Assembly: GCF_026790065.1 (NCBI RefSeq)
Contig: NZ_JALAMO010000020.1
Coordinates: forward strand, 1-53,522
DNA length: 53,522 bases
From: Bacillus sp. N13C7
GTDB lineage: Bacteria > Bacillota > Bacilli > Bacillales > Bacillaceae
Direction: 5' to 3'
Part shown: in pieces, positions 1 to 6,980 of the stretch
Numbering within the stretch: the stretch's first letter is position 1
How the letters are laid out: each line of letters begins with the position of its first letter
Notes under the pieces: generated by a model
The model's input: the letters and a program-made list of their open reading frames with translations, nothing else
Told to the model about the DNA's origin: nothing
Database searches by the model: none
Made by a program: the position numbers and the translations under genes

Positions 1-1
1 A

Positions 2-58
2 GACACCGTCCTTTTGAAGTCTTTCTTTTATTTTATTACAGGAGAATGGATATTTTAA
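2..58 (+). CDS. 3' end of an upstream gene, partial (ykuI by synteny)
   Basis: The frame opening at base 2 gives 18 residues ending in ...FFYFITGEWIF before a TAA, and a strong hairpin starts 11 bases later, as expected at a gene end. In B. subtilis the gene upstream of fsrA/ykuJ is ykuI, an EAL-domain c-di-GMP-binding protein. Too little is present to confirm the family. Frame 1 is also open but would run through the terminator stem, so I prefer frame 2. Confidence 0.4.
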   Translation, partial: DTVLLKSFFYFITGEWIF

Positions 59-69
59 GAAAAAATAAA

Positions 70-118
70 GGCTGTCGAGATTTTCTCGACAGCCTGGCGG
101 CTGAATAGCCGTTTTTTT
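70..118 (+). terminator. Tandem hairpin terminator of the upstream gene
   Basis: An 11-bp perfect stem (GGCTGTCGAGA/TCTCGACAGCC, 3-nt loop, 70-94) is followed at once by a second hairpin (CGGCT-GAAT-AGCCG, 98-111) and seven Ts. The second hairpin plus T run has the intrinsic-terminator form. The pair isolates the upstream gene from the Fur-regulated promoter that follows. Confidence 0.8.
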
Positions 119-146
119 ATAAATTGAAAAAAACATCAAAAAACAA

Positions 147-175
147 TTGACATTGATACTGAGAATCATTATCAT
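147..175 (+). promoter_or_regulatory. Sigma-A promoter overlapped by a Fur box (fsrA)
   Basis: TTGACA (147-152), a 17-nt spacer and TATCAT (170-175) make a strong sigma-A promoter. TGAGAATCATTATCA (160-174) matches the Bacillus Fur 7-1-7 box TGATAATNATTATCA at all but one specified position and covers the -10 region, so Fur-Fe should block polymerase binding directly. Confidence 0.9.
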
Positions 176-181
176 TTAATT

Positions 182-267
182 ATAGAGAGAAGCTACTCTC
201 TGTTCCCCAACCCCTCTATCAGATCAAGATCCGAAAAAGCTTGGCGCTACCCCCGCCAAGTTTTTTT
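182..267 (+). ncRNA. fsrA: FsrA, Fur-regulated small RNA
   Basis: About 86 nt lie between the predicted start (7 nt after TATCAT) and the end of a T7 run. Visible parts are a 5' hairpin AGAGAG-AAGCTA-CTCTCT (184-201), an unpaired CCCC-AA-CCCC stretch (205-214), and a terminator CTTGGCG-loop-CGCCAAG (240-260) whose loop carries another C run. FsrA is known as the iron-sparing RNA of B. subtilis: with Hfq-independent chaperones FbpA/B/C it pairs through C-rich segments with Shine-Dalgarno regions of iron-rich enzyme mRNAs such as sdhCAB, citB and gltAB. Location upstream of ykuJ, size, Fur box and C-rich loops all agree. The exact 5' end is inferred. Confidence 0.9.
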
Positions 268-345
268 ATTTGCCAGAGCATAAGACAATCCAATGAAACA
301 ATAAACCTTACTAGTGAAGAACACTGAACGCTAGGAGGAACAAAA

Positions 346-1210
346 ATGTTTAAAAGAAGCAACAGACTGTTCATTGATCTCGCCTGAACACCCGGATCCC
401 AATGCGGCAACGGAAGTGCAAGAGCTATTAGGCGGCAAATTTGGTGAGATGTCCACTCTGAATAATTACATGTTCCAGTCCTTTAACTTTCGAAGCAAGA
501 GAAAATTAAAAACGTTTTAAATCTCGTATCCAGTATGACTGCTGAGGAGTTCGGCCATGTTGAACTTGTATCTAATCTTTAATGCTGACAGGGTCGACTT
601 TTTAAAGGCGATCCCGATGCAACACCGATGCGGGATGCAAAAAACAAATGAAACGCCCAGCAGAAATAGCTAAAACGTCTTATCCATTTGATTCAATGGG
701 AAAAGCCTGGACCGGAGAAAATGTGTTTAACAGCGGAAATCTGGTGCTGGATTCGATTCATAACTTTTTCCCAGGATGCGGTGCCCGAACTCATAAAATG
801 AGAGTGTATGAAATGACTGATCACCCGGTGGCCAGAGAAATGGTCGGATATTTGCTCGTGCAGGGCGGCATTGATATCGTGGCATATGCGAAGGCGCTTG
901 ACATTGCGACAGGCGCCAATATCGGCAAAATGCTGCCGATCCCGAATCTTGACAACAAACATTAAATGTGAAGAGCAGGGCAATCTCATACGAAGCTGTA
1001 TACCTTCAGCAATACAGATTACAAGGATATCAATAAAATATGGAAGGGCGAGCATCCGATTGACGGCAGTGAGCTTCATGTGTAAAGAGAGCGCCGATGC
1101 CAGATTTCAGAGAAGTGCCGGAGGAATTTGCACCAGGAATTTCAAAAGAGGATTTTGATAAAATTGCAAAACAGCTTCTTGACTCTGCAGGCATCTCAAA
1201 AAAATCATAA
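346..1210 (+). pseudogene. Decayed manganese catalase (KatN/YdbD type)
   Basis: Fragments in different frames line up in order with the family of non-heme dimanganese catalases: an N-terminus MFKRSNRLFIDL, then PEHPDPNAA...LLGGKFGEMSTLNNYMFQSF in another frame, TAEEFGHVELVSN, GDPDATPMRDAKNK, YPFDSMGKAWTGENVFNSG, ARTHKMRVYEMTDHPVAREM, KMLPIPNLDNK, YKDINKIWKGEHPIDGSELHV and a tail FAPGISKEDFDKIAKQLLDSAG. At least six frameshifts or stops interrupt it (near 382, 518, 582, 650, 965 and 1084). The total span, 288 codons, is close to the usual 270-300, so loss was by small indels. The ribosome-binding site (CTAGGAGG, 331-338) survives. Metal ligands of the EExxH type are still recognisable. It cannot make active enzyme. 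Confidence 0.88.
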
Positions 1211-1346
1211 TTGTGTGTATGACATTCAAAAAAAGCCTCAAACTAATAAAAAAAAACGTTTTTTCACTTTTTTTCTTTTCTTAAATTCAGCAGTGAAAAT
1301 GCCATCCTGTCCGACTTTATGGTATGATGCTCAATAGAACTTGTAT

Positions 1347-1352
1347 TATAAT
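1347..1352 (+). promoter_or_regulatory. Possible -10 element for ykuJ
   Basis: A perfect TATAAT lies 50 nt before the ykuJ start in A+T-rich DNA, but no good -35 sits 16-18 nt upstream (ATGATG or TATGAT at best). Low confidence. Confidence 0.35.
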
Positions 1353-1401
1353 AAATACTTGTTGATTTGAAGTTGCTTTTTGAAAGGAGTCTTTTTTTAG
1401 A

Positions 1402-1641
1402 ATGTCACAATTAATGGGTATCATCACACGGCTGCAAAGTCTGCAAGAAACAGCGGAAGCGGCTAACGAGCCAATGCAGCGTTATTTCGAAGTAAATGGT
1501 GAAAAAATATGCAGTGTTAAATATTTCGAAAAGAATCAAACGTTTGAACTGACGGTTTTCCAAAAAGGCGAAAAACCTAACACATATCCGTTTGATAATA
1601 TCGACATGGTTTCCATCGAAATCTTTGAACTTCTTCAGTAA
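1402..1641 (+). CDS. ykuJ: Conserved small protein YkuJ (DUF1797)
   Basis: This is a 79-residue soluble protein with no signal peptide or membrane segment. It begins with a Met-rich helix and continues with charged, beta-like segments (RYFEVNGEKICSV; TFELTVFQKG). Length and sequence match B. subtilis YkuJ, a DUF1797 protein with a known structure but no known function. The ATG follows GAAAGGAG by 12 nt, an unusually long, T-rich spacer. It is about 100 nt upstream of ykuK in the same direction, so co-transcription is likely. Confidence 0.9.
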   Translation: MSQLMGIITRLQSLQETAEAANEPMQRYFEVNGEKICSVKYFEKNQTFELTVFQKGEKPNTYPFDNIDMVSIEIFELLQ

Positions 1642-1747
1642 GATTCCTGAAAAAGGGCGAACAAGCTTCCGCTTTTGCAAAAAGTAATTGAAACGATAAG
1701 GAACATACTTGTTTCATGGTTGTAAATCCTTGAAAAGGAGTGTCGTC

Positions 1748-2266
1748 ATGGCTGATTCTTTTCTGTTTTATAATCTTTCAGAAGCAGAGATGACCTTTCA
1801 AGATGTGATGGAACGGCTTAAAGCCTTTGTTCGAAAGGACCCCCGTTCTTCCTATGTGTTATCGATCGGAACCGATTCACAGGTCTACCGCGATTACACA
1901 AAGTTTATTACCGCATTGCATTTGCACCGTACCGGCAAGGGAGCTTGGGGCTGTTTGAAAAATCATGCAGTCGACAGACCCATACATAGCCTTCGGGAGA
2001 AGATTTCGTTAGAAACGGCGTACAGCCAAGAAACGGCCGCTCATATTCTTGATGGGCACTTAATGGATATTACCGATCTGCTCCTGCCCTTTACCGGTGA
2101 GGGGGCGGATCTTACCTTTGAGGTTCACTTGGATATTGGGAAAAAAGGCCTTACAAAAGAACTGATTCAAGAAATGACAGGACGTATCACTTCCATGGGG
2201 ATTGAGGCAAAAATAAAACCGGATTCATACACTGCCTTCAGCTATGCAAATCGTTTCACAAAATAA
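1748..2266 (+). CDS. ykuK: YkuK, RNase H-like fold protein (DUF458)
   Basis: This 172-residue protein carries the sequence SIGTDSQVY (residues 39-47) near its first predicted strand and a later acidic strand LTFEVHLDIG, the pattern of the DUF458/YkuK family predicted to have an RNase H-like fold. No substrate is known. I chose the ATG preceded by AAAAGGAG (spacing 7); an upstream in-frame TTG would add 13 residues but has no ribosome-binding site. It follows ykuJ and precedes a separately promoted abbA. Confidence 0.88.
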   Translation: MADSFLFYNLSEAEMTFQDVMERLKAFVRKDPRSSYVLSIGTDSQVYRDYTKFITALHLHRTGKGAWGCLKNHAVDRPIHSLREKISLETAYSQETAAHILDGHLMDITDLLLPFTGEGADLTFEVHLDIGKKGLTKELIQEMTGRITSMGIEAKIKPDSYTAFSYANRFTK

Positions 2267-2290
2267 TTCCGGCTGAAAAGCCAAGGGAAA

Positions 2291-2334
2291 TGTCGAATTA
2301 TGCGGTTGACGTTTGTTTTCTGATTACTTATTCT
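2291..2334 (+). promoter_or_regulatory. abbA promoter with Spo0A box
   Basis: TTGACG (2306-2311), 17 nt and TATTCT (2329-2334) form a sigma-A promoter. A perfect 0A box TGTCGAA (2291-2297) lies just upstream of the -35, the position used by an activator. abbA is known to be switched on by Spo0A~P, so the site is credible. Confidence 0.7.
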
Positions 2335-2399
2335 AGCGGTAGAGCTGAAAGTAAGCTATCTTGCTTTCAGAGGTATTCAGTATAAAACAGGGGGCCTGA

Positions 2400-2597
2400 T
2401 TGCGAATGAGTCTTATCGGTGAACGATTTACAGAAGAAGAACAAAAACTTCTGCTGAATATCCTGATCAACCATGAGTATGCCATCGAGCTTTTAAGCAG
2501 TGAGATCAACGATATAGAGACAGGTACCAAAAACGTTGACGGAACCACCTACAAAAAACTTGTAACGCTTTACGACCGATTTCGATTTGAAAATTAA
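2400..2597 (+). CDS. abbA: AbbA, antirepressor of AbrB
   Basis: The 65-residue acidic helical protein matches B. subtilis AbbA (formerly YkzF), which binds the DNA-binding domain of AbrB (and of Abh) as a DNA mimic and relieves repression of transition-state genes when Spo0A~P rises. The start used here is TTG 5 nt after AGGGGG; an in-frame ATG two codons later (2406) has a longer but acceptable spacing, so a 63-residue form cannot be excluded. It has its own Spo0A-type promoter and its own terminator. Its target paralogue abh lies in the same window. Confidence 0.88.
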   Translation: MRMSLIGERFTEEEQKLLLNILINHEYAIELLSSEINDIETGTKNVDGTTYKKLVTLYDRFRFEN

Positions 2598-2614
2598 TGG
2601 AACGCCCTATAATT

Positions 2615-2641
2615 GATACTCGGACAAAGAGTATCTTTTTT
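2615..2641 (+). terminator. Terminator after abbA
   Basis: Stem GATACTC/GAGTATC with a 7-nt loop, followed by six Ts. Confidence 0.85.
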
Positions 2642-2656
2642 ATTGAATGGAAACTT

Positions 2657-2686
2657 TTCGACAAATACTGATAAAGTTTATATTAT
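2657..2686 (+). promoter_or_regulatory. darB promoter, -35 inside an inverted Spo0A-like box
   Basis: TCGACA (2658-2663), 17 nt and TATTAT (2681-2686) suit sigma-A. The -35 overlaps TTCGACA (2657-2663), the exact reverse complement of the 0A box TGTCGAA, a position where bound Spo0A could repress. The 7-mer is short enough to occur by chance. Confidence 0.5.
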
Positions 2687-2735
2687 TGTAATATAGGGAA
2701 TGTATTGTTGATGAAAATGAAAAGGGGTCGAAAAC

Positions 2736-3179
2736 ATGATAAGCTTACAATCAGACCAGCTTCTTGAGGCAACAGTCGGACAATTTATGATTGAGGCGGA
2801 TAAAGTAGCGCACGTTCAAGTCGGCAACAATCTTGAGCACGCATTATTAGTGCTGACAAAAACCGGATACACTGCTATTCCAGTTCTTGATGCTTCCTAT
2901 CGTTTACATGGCTTAATCGGTACAAATATGATCATGAACAGTATTTTCGGGCTTGAGCGAATTGAGTTTGAAAAGCTTGACCAGATTACGGTCGAGGAAG
3001 TCATGGTGACTGATATTCCGCGTCTGCATATAAATGATCCAATTATGAAGGGGTTCAGCATGGTCATTAATAATGGATTTGTCTGTGTTGAAAATGACGA
3101 GCAGGTGTTTGAAGGGATTTTTACAAGAAGAGTGGTACTAAAGGAATTAAATAAGCATATACGCTCATTGAATAAGTAG
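2736..3179 (+). CDS. darB: DarB (CbpB, YkuL), c-di-AMP-binding CBS protein
   Basis: The 147-residue protein consists of two CBS motifs, roughly residues 10-70 and 85-140, with typical strand-helix patterns (GYTAIPVLDASYRLHGLIG; VEEVMVTDIPRL). In B. subtilis it binds c-di-AMP; in apo form it activates the (p)ppGpp synthetase Rel and pyruvate carboxylase. It has a good ribosome-binding site (AAAAGGGG) and its own promoter. The weak terminator behind it allows some read-through toward ccpC. The potassium-channel gene ktrC, another c-di-AMP target, is also in this window. Confidence 0.9.
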   Translation: MISLQSDQLLEATVGQFMIEADKVAHVQVGNNLEHALLVLTKTGYTAIPVLDASYRLHGLIGTNMIMNSIFGLERIEFEKLDQITVEEVMVTDIPRLHINDPIMKGFSMVINNGFVCVENDEQVFEGIFTRRVVLKELNKHIRSLNK

Positions 3180-3197
3180 GCTTCACGGCCTATTTTT
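3177..3197 (+). terminator. Weak terminator after darB
   Basis: Short stem TAGGC/GCCTA starting in the darB stop codon, followed by TTTTTATT. Probably leaky. Confidence 0.5.
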
Positions 3198-3288
3198 ATT
3201 ATATTGGCAGAGCAACAAAGAAAGCGCATACATAAGTTAAACCAGAATAGGGCTTGAAACAGAAACAAAAATTTTATTAGAATGGGAG

Positions 3289-3303
3289 ATAAGAAAAACT
3301 TAT
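3289..3303 (+). promoter_or_regulatory. CcpC-type dyad upstream of ccpC
   Basis: ATAA-N7-TTAT (ATAAGAAAAACTTAT) lies 22 nt before the ccpC start. CcpC recognises ATAA-N7-TTAT dyads at citB and citZ and is reported to repress its own gene, so this is a plausible autoregulatory site. Confidence 0.55.
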
Positions 3304-3325
3304 TGATCATAAAAAGGAGGACGAC

Positions 3326-4207
3326 ATGCAGCTTCAAGAGCTTCATATGCTCGTAGTTTTAGCTGAAGAATTAAATATGAGAAAGGCGGCGGAACGGCTT
3401 TTTGTCTCCCAGCCGGCTTTATCTCAGCGCTTACAAACGATTGAAAAGGCGTGGGGCACAAAAATCTTTTTAAGATCCCAAAAAGGTTTAACGGTAACGC
3501 CGGCCGGTGAGAAAATCATTCAGTTTGCGAATGATGTGACGTTAGAGCAAGAAAGAATAAGAGAAAATATTGACGAGCTTGAAGGGGAAATTCACGGCAC
3601 ATTGAAGCTTGCTGTCGCTTCCATCATCGGCCAGCATTGGCTTCCTAAAGTCCTGAAAACGTATGTGGAAAAGTATCCGAATGCAAAGGTCTCGCTCATT
3701 ACCGGATGGAGCAGCGAAATGCTGAAAAGCTTATATGAAGACCAGGTACATATCGGCATTATTAGAGGCAACCCTGAGTGGAAGGGCCGTAAAGATTACT
3801 TAATGACAGATCACCTGTATTTAGTGGACACCGAAATTTACTGCATTGAGGACATCGCCCATACAGAACGGCCGTTTATCCAATTTAAAAGCGACAGCAC
3901 GTATTTTCAGGAAATACAGCACTGGTGGCATCAAAAATTTAAAACGTCGCCAAAACAGACAATATTGGTTGATCAGATTGAAACGTGCAAACAGATGGCG
4001 CTGCACGGAATTGGTTATGCCATTTTGCCGTCTGTTACTTTGCAAAACGAAGATAAAGTCAATAAAATGCCTCTGTTAGACACAAAGGAGCAACCAATCG
4101 GACGGGATACATGGCTATTAGGCTATGAACCTGCCTTTGAACTGAAGCAAGTTCAAGCTTTTGTTCAAGTGATAAAGGATATGCTGGATCAGGAAAATCC
4201 ATTTTAA
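3326..4207 (+). CDS. ccpC: CcpC, citrate-responsive LysR-type repressor
   Basis: The 293-residue LysR protein has an N-terminal winged HTH (about residues 15-40, MRKAAERLFVSQPALSQRLQ) and a two-lobe effector domain. It matches B. subtilis CcpC (YkuM), which represses the TCA-branch genes citZ and citB and responds to citrate. The ATG follows AAAGGAGGA. The gene stands alone with a strong terminator behind it. The iron-responsive FsrA RNA, which also lowers aconitase, is encoded 3 kb upstream. Confidence 0.92.
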   Translation: MQLQELHMLVVLAEELNMRKAAERLFVSQPALSQRLQTIEKAWGTKIFLRSQKGLTVTPAGEKIIQFANDVTLEQERIRENIDELEGEIHGTLKLAVASIIGQHWLPKVLKTYVEKYPNAKVSLITGWSSEMLKSLYEDQVHIGIIRGNPEWKGRKDYLMTDHLYLVDTEIYCIEDIAHTERPFIQFKSDSTYFQEIQHWWHQKFKTSPKQTILVDQIETCKQMALHGIGYAILPSVTLQNEDKVNKMPLLDTKEQPIGRDTWLLGYEPAFELKQVQAFVQVIKDMLDQENPF

Positions 4208-4232
4208 AGACAGCGATGTGCTGTCTTTTTTT
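4204..4232 (+). terminator. Terminator after ccpC
   Basis: Stem AGACAGC/GCTGTCT with loop GATGT and seven Ts, overlapping the stop codon. Confidence 0.88.
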
Positions 4233-4241
4233 ATTTATATA

Positions 4242-4300
4242 TTGACAATGAAAATCATTATCATTTAAAGTGATACATATGATATTGAAAATCATTATCA
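4242..4300 (+). promoter_or_regulatory. ykuNOP promoter with two Fur boxes
   Basis: Two identical copies of TGAAAATCATTATCA (4249-4263 and 4286-4300), each one base from the Fur 7-1-7 consensus, are 37 bp apart centre to centre. TTGACA (4242-4247) with TAAAGT 18 nt downstream is the likely promoter; the first box covers its spacer and the second blocks the start region. Tandem boxes imply tight iron control. Confidence 0.88.
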
Positions 4301-4317
4301 ATTGGTGAGGTGATACC

Positions 4318-4794
4318 ATGGCGAAAGCCTTGATTACATATGCCAGCATGTCGGGAAATACAGAAGACATTGCTGCGATTATAAGAGATACGCTTCAGGA
4401 ATATAAGTTGGATATCGATTGTGTTGAGATAGATGATGCAGATGTGTCTGCTCTGACATCCTATGATTATGTGCTGATTGGCACGTATACATGGGGCGAC
4501 GGCGATTTGCCTTACGAAGCGGAGGATTTTTTTGAAGAGGTCAAACAGCTTCAGCTTAATGGCTTAAAAACAGCGTGCTTTGGATCTGGTGATTATTCTT
4601 ATCCAAAGTTTTGTGAAGCGGTCAACTTGTTCAGTGCCATGCTGCAAGAGACGGGAGCTGCTGTTTACCAGGAAACATTAAAAATCGAACTCGCGCCTGA
4701 AACAGATGAAGATGTAGAAAGCTGCAGAGCGTTTGCAAGAGGGTTTCTTGCATGGGCAGATTATATAAATAAGGAAAAAAGCCATGTTTCATAA
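4318..4794 (+). CDS. ykuN: YkuN, short-chain flavodoxin
   Basis: The 158-residue flavodoxin has the FMN phosphate loop S-M-S-G-N-T (residues 10-15), the FMN-flanking loop GTYTWGDGDLP (about 56-66) and the third loop FGSGDYSYPKF (about 89-99). It replaces ferredoxin under iron shortage; YkuN and YkuP are known to donate electrons to the cytochrome P450 BioI and to fatty-acid desaturation. The ATG follows GGTGAGGTGAT. It is first in a Fur-controlled operon and overlaps ykuO by 11 nt, suggesting translational coupling. Confidence 0.93.
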   Translation: MAKALITYASMSGNTEDIAAIIRDTLQEYKLDIDCVEIDDADVSALTSYDYVLIGTYTWGDGDLPYEAEDFFEEVKQLQLNGLKTACFGSGDYSYPKFCEAVNLFSAMLQETGAAVYQETLKIELAPETDEDVESCRAFARGFLAWADYINKEKSHVS

Positions 4795-5677
4795 AGGAGC
4801 CACTGCTGTCACGGCATCAGCATGTTCAGGTTATTTTGTGGCAGTACAAAGAGAAGGTATTTTCCACTATTCTTTGGAGCATGGCTGGAAAAAGCTTTTT
4901 CGGTTGAAAAGCAAAATTCATTGCATCAGCTACATAGGGCCGTACTTATTTGGCGTCGGTGAGAAGGGAACGGTCATTCGCTCGTCTGACGAAGGAAAAA
5001 CCTGGACGATGTCGAGCTTTCCGACAAATGCAACAGTGTGGGCGATTACCGGCCGGAAAGACGGATTTGTCTGCGCCCACGGCAGGCACTGCATTTATGT
5101 ATCGGATAACTTTGGGGTTTCATGGCGCGTCATAAAACCTTTTGCCGAATTTAATAACCCGCCTGTTATCCGTTCGTTGTGCCTGCACGGCAGCAGTCTT
5201 TTCATTGGCACGCAAATACACGAATGTTTTGGTGGCATTTGGGCTTACGACTTTACACGTGACACTGTCCAAATCGTTAAGAAAGAAATAAACAGGATGA
5301 CGGCATCCATGATTGTGTTCGATGAACATTGGCTGGTGGCGACGATGGGTTCTGTGAAAGGAAAGCACGGTGCTGTCACTGTACGAAATATATTAACTGA
5401 TGAAGAATTCACCATACAATCCAGCACGATCAGAAAAGAAGAATCATTTCTTGATGTTTCTGAGGATGATGGAATTATATATGTCACCACAACGCAAGAT
5501 GAAAATGGTTATTCGATGATTTACCAGGCTGATCTCGAAGCTCGTTCGTTAACATGGTTCGATACCATTAAGGGGCATGGATGGAGAGTGGCCAATCAGA
5601 AAGAGAACTTCTTTTGTGCAGGCTTGTATGAATGTAAATTTGTCCAGCCGTACGAAGTTTCAGCAATGATACATTAG
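4784..5677 (+). CDS. ykuO: YkuO, predicted beta-propeller protein of unknown function
   Basis: The 297-residue protein has repeated WD/BNR-like blades. Two Asp-box motifs are visible: S-S-D-E-G-K-T-W (residues 67-74) and S-D-N-F-G-V-S-W (107-114), typical of sialidase/Vps10-type propellers. There is no signal peptide. No enzyme activity is known. It is sandwiched between two flavodoxin genes under Fur control, overlapping ykuN by 11 nt and ending 15 nt before ykuP, so a role linked to flavodoxin function or iron starvation is an inference from position. Confidence 0.85.
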   Translation: MFHKGATAVTASACSGYFVAVQREGIFHYSLEHGWKKLFRLKSKIHCISYIGPYLFGVGEKGTVIRSSDEGKTWTMSSFPTNATVWAITGRKDGFVCAHGRHCIYVSDNFGVSWRVIKPFAEFNNPPVIRSLCLHGSSLFIGTQIHECFGGIWAYDFTRDTVQIVKKEINRMTASMIVFDEHWLVATMGSVKGKHGAVTVRNILTDEEFTIQSSTIRKEESFLDVSEDDGIIYVTTTQDENGYSMIYQADLEARSLTWFDTIKGHGWRVANQKENFFCAGLYECKFVQPYEVSAMIH

Positions 5678-5692
5678 AGGAGGAGTATTAAA

Positions 5693-6148
5693 TTGGGGAA
5701 GATTTTGCTCGTTTATGCAACAATGTCAGGCAACACGGAAGCAATGGCAGATTTGATTGAGAAGGGGCTTCAGGAGGCGGAAGCGGAAGTGGACCGTTAC
5801 GAAGCGTTGGATATTGATGATGCACAGCTATTTAACGATTATGACCATATCATTATGGGAACCTATACGTGGGGCGACGGAGACCTGCCTGATGAATTTT
5901 TAGACATTGCTGAAGACATGGATGAGATTGATTTTTCCGGAAAGACATGCGCTGCATTCGGTTCCGGTGATACAGCATATGAATTTTTCTGCGGAGCGGT
6001 TGATACGCTCGAAGCGAAAATAAAAGAACGGGGAGGCGAGATTGTGCTGCCTTCGGTGAAAATCGAAAATAATCCAGAAGGTGAAGAAGAGGAAGAATTA
6101 ATGGAGTTCGGGAGACAATTCGCAAAGAAAAGCGGGTGCGTTGTCTGA
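5693..6148 (+). CDS. ykuP: YkuP, short-chain flavodoxin
   Basis: The 151-residue flavodoxin shares the FMN loops of YkuN: T-M-S-G-N-T (about residues 9-14) and GTYTWGDGDLPDEF. It is more acidic, with a Glu-rich stretch near the C-terminus (NPEGEEEEELMEF). The TTG start is set by AGAGGAGGAG 7 nt upstream. As last gene of ykuNOP it is followed by a terminator. Together with YkuN it replaces iron-sulfur ferredoxin when iron is scarce. Confidence 0.92.
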   Translation: MGKILLVYATMSGNTEAMADLIEKGLQEAEAEVDRYEALDIDDAQLFNDYDHIIMGTYTWGDGDLPDEFLDIAEDMDEIDFSGKTCAAFGSGDTAYEFFCGAVDTLEAKIKERGGEIVLPSVKIENNPEGEEEEELMEFGRQFAKKSGCVV

Positions 6149-6157
6149 TCACCCAAT

Positions 6158-6188
6158 GGGAACTGCTAAAGCGGCTGTTCCTTTTTTT
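6158..6188 (+). terminator. Terminator of the ykuNOP operon
   Basis: Imperfect stem GGGAACTGCT/GCGGCTGTTCC followed by seven Ts. Confidence 0.75.
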
Positions 6189-6189
6189 C

Positions 6190-6218
6190 TTGTCTTTGCA
6201 TCTCTCCTTTGATACAGT
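6190..6218 (+). promoter_or_regulatory. Candidate dapH promoter
   Basis: TTGTCT (6190-6195), exactly 17 nt, then TACAGT (6213-6218). The predicted RNA starts about 28 nt before the dapH start codon. The -35 overlaps the preceding terminator T tract. Confidence 0.55.
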
Positions 6219-6252
6219 AATGAGGTAGAAAATCAGGAGGAGGACTATACAT

Positions 6253-6963
6253 ATGAAAATGATGGACGCAAATGAAATTATTTCATTTATTCAAAATAGT
6301 ACAAAATCTACACCTGTTAAGGTTTACGTGAAGGGTGAGCTGGAAGGAATCAATTTCGGCGAATCTGCGAAAGCTTTTATCAACGGAAACACTGGTGTTG
6401 TTTTCGGTGAATGGAGCGAAATTCAAACAGCAATTGAAGAAAATCAAAGCAAAATCGAAGACTATGTGGTTGAAAATGACCGCCGCAATTCTGCGATTCC
6501 AACGCTGGATCTTAAAAATATCAAAGCGCGTATCGAGCCTGGCGCAATCATCCGCGACCAAGTTGAAATCGGCGATAACGCAGTCATCATGATGGGTGCT
6601 TCTATCAATATCGGTTCAGTCATCGGCGAAGGTACGATGATTGATATGAACGTTGTTTTGGGCGGACGAGCTACGGTAGGAAAAAACTGCCATATTGGCG
6701 CGGGTTCAGTACTTGCCGGCGTTATTGAGCCGCCATCCGCTAAACCGGTTGTCATTGAAGACGACGTTGTAATCGGCGCAAATGCTGTTGTGCTTGAAGG
6801 CGTAACAGTAGGTAAAGGAGCCGTTGTTGCTGCGGGAGCGATTGTAGTAAACGATGTTGAGCCTTACACTGTTGTTGCAGGAACACCTGCTAAAAAAATC
6901 AAAGACATTGATGAGAAAACAAAAGGCAAAACGGAAATCAAGCAGGAATTACGCCAGCTGTAA
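6253..6963 (+). CDS. dapH: DapH, tetrahydrodipicolinate N-acetyltransferase
   Basis: The 236-residue protein has a C-terminal half made of hexapeptide repeats ([LIV]-G-x4), about residues 95-205, forming a left-handed beta-helix ([36 protein letters not shown]). It acetylates tetrahydrodipicolinate with acetyl-CoA in the acetylated branch of the diaminopimelate/lysine pathway. The next gene encodes the deacetylase that acts later in the same pathway. The ATG follows AGGAGGA. A 10-bp hairpin separates it from the deacetylase gene. Confidence 0.93.
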   Translation: MKMMDANEIISFIQNSTKSTPVKVYVKGELEGINFGESAKAFINGNTGVVFGEWSEIQTAIEENQSKIEDYVVENDRRNSAIPTLDLKNIKARIEPGAIIRDQVEIGDNAVIMMGASINIGSVIGEGTMIDMNVVLGGRATVGKNCHIGAGSVLAGVIEPPSAKPVVIEDDVVIGANAVVLEGVTVGKGAVVAAGAIVVNDVEPYTVVAGTPAKKIKDIDEKTKGKTEIKQELRQL

Positions 6964-6980
6964 GGAATGGTTTGATAAAA

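Noticed and set aside
648..1158. Open frames of 95-128 residues on both strands, considered as new genes.
   Set aside because: The plus-strand pieces align to parts of a manganese catalase and the minus-strand one is their mirror; they are remnants, not separate genes.
1251..1264. Palindrome AAAAAACGTTTTTT with T-rich DNA after it, considered as a terminator of the catalase pseudogene.
   Set aside because: Only one C-G pair step in an all A/T stem with no loop; too weak for an intrinsic terminator.
2897..3346. 149-residue minus-strand frame across darB and the ccpC start.
   Set aside because: Runs antisense through a recognised CBS protein gene and has no start signal.
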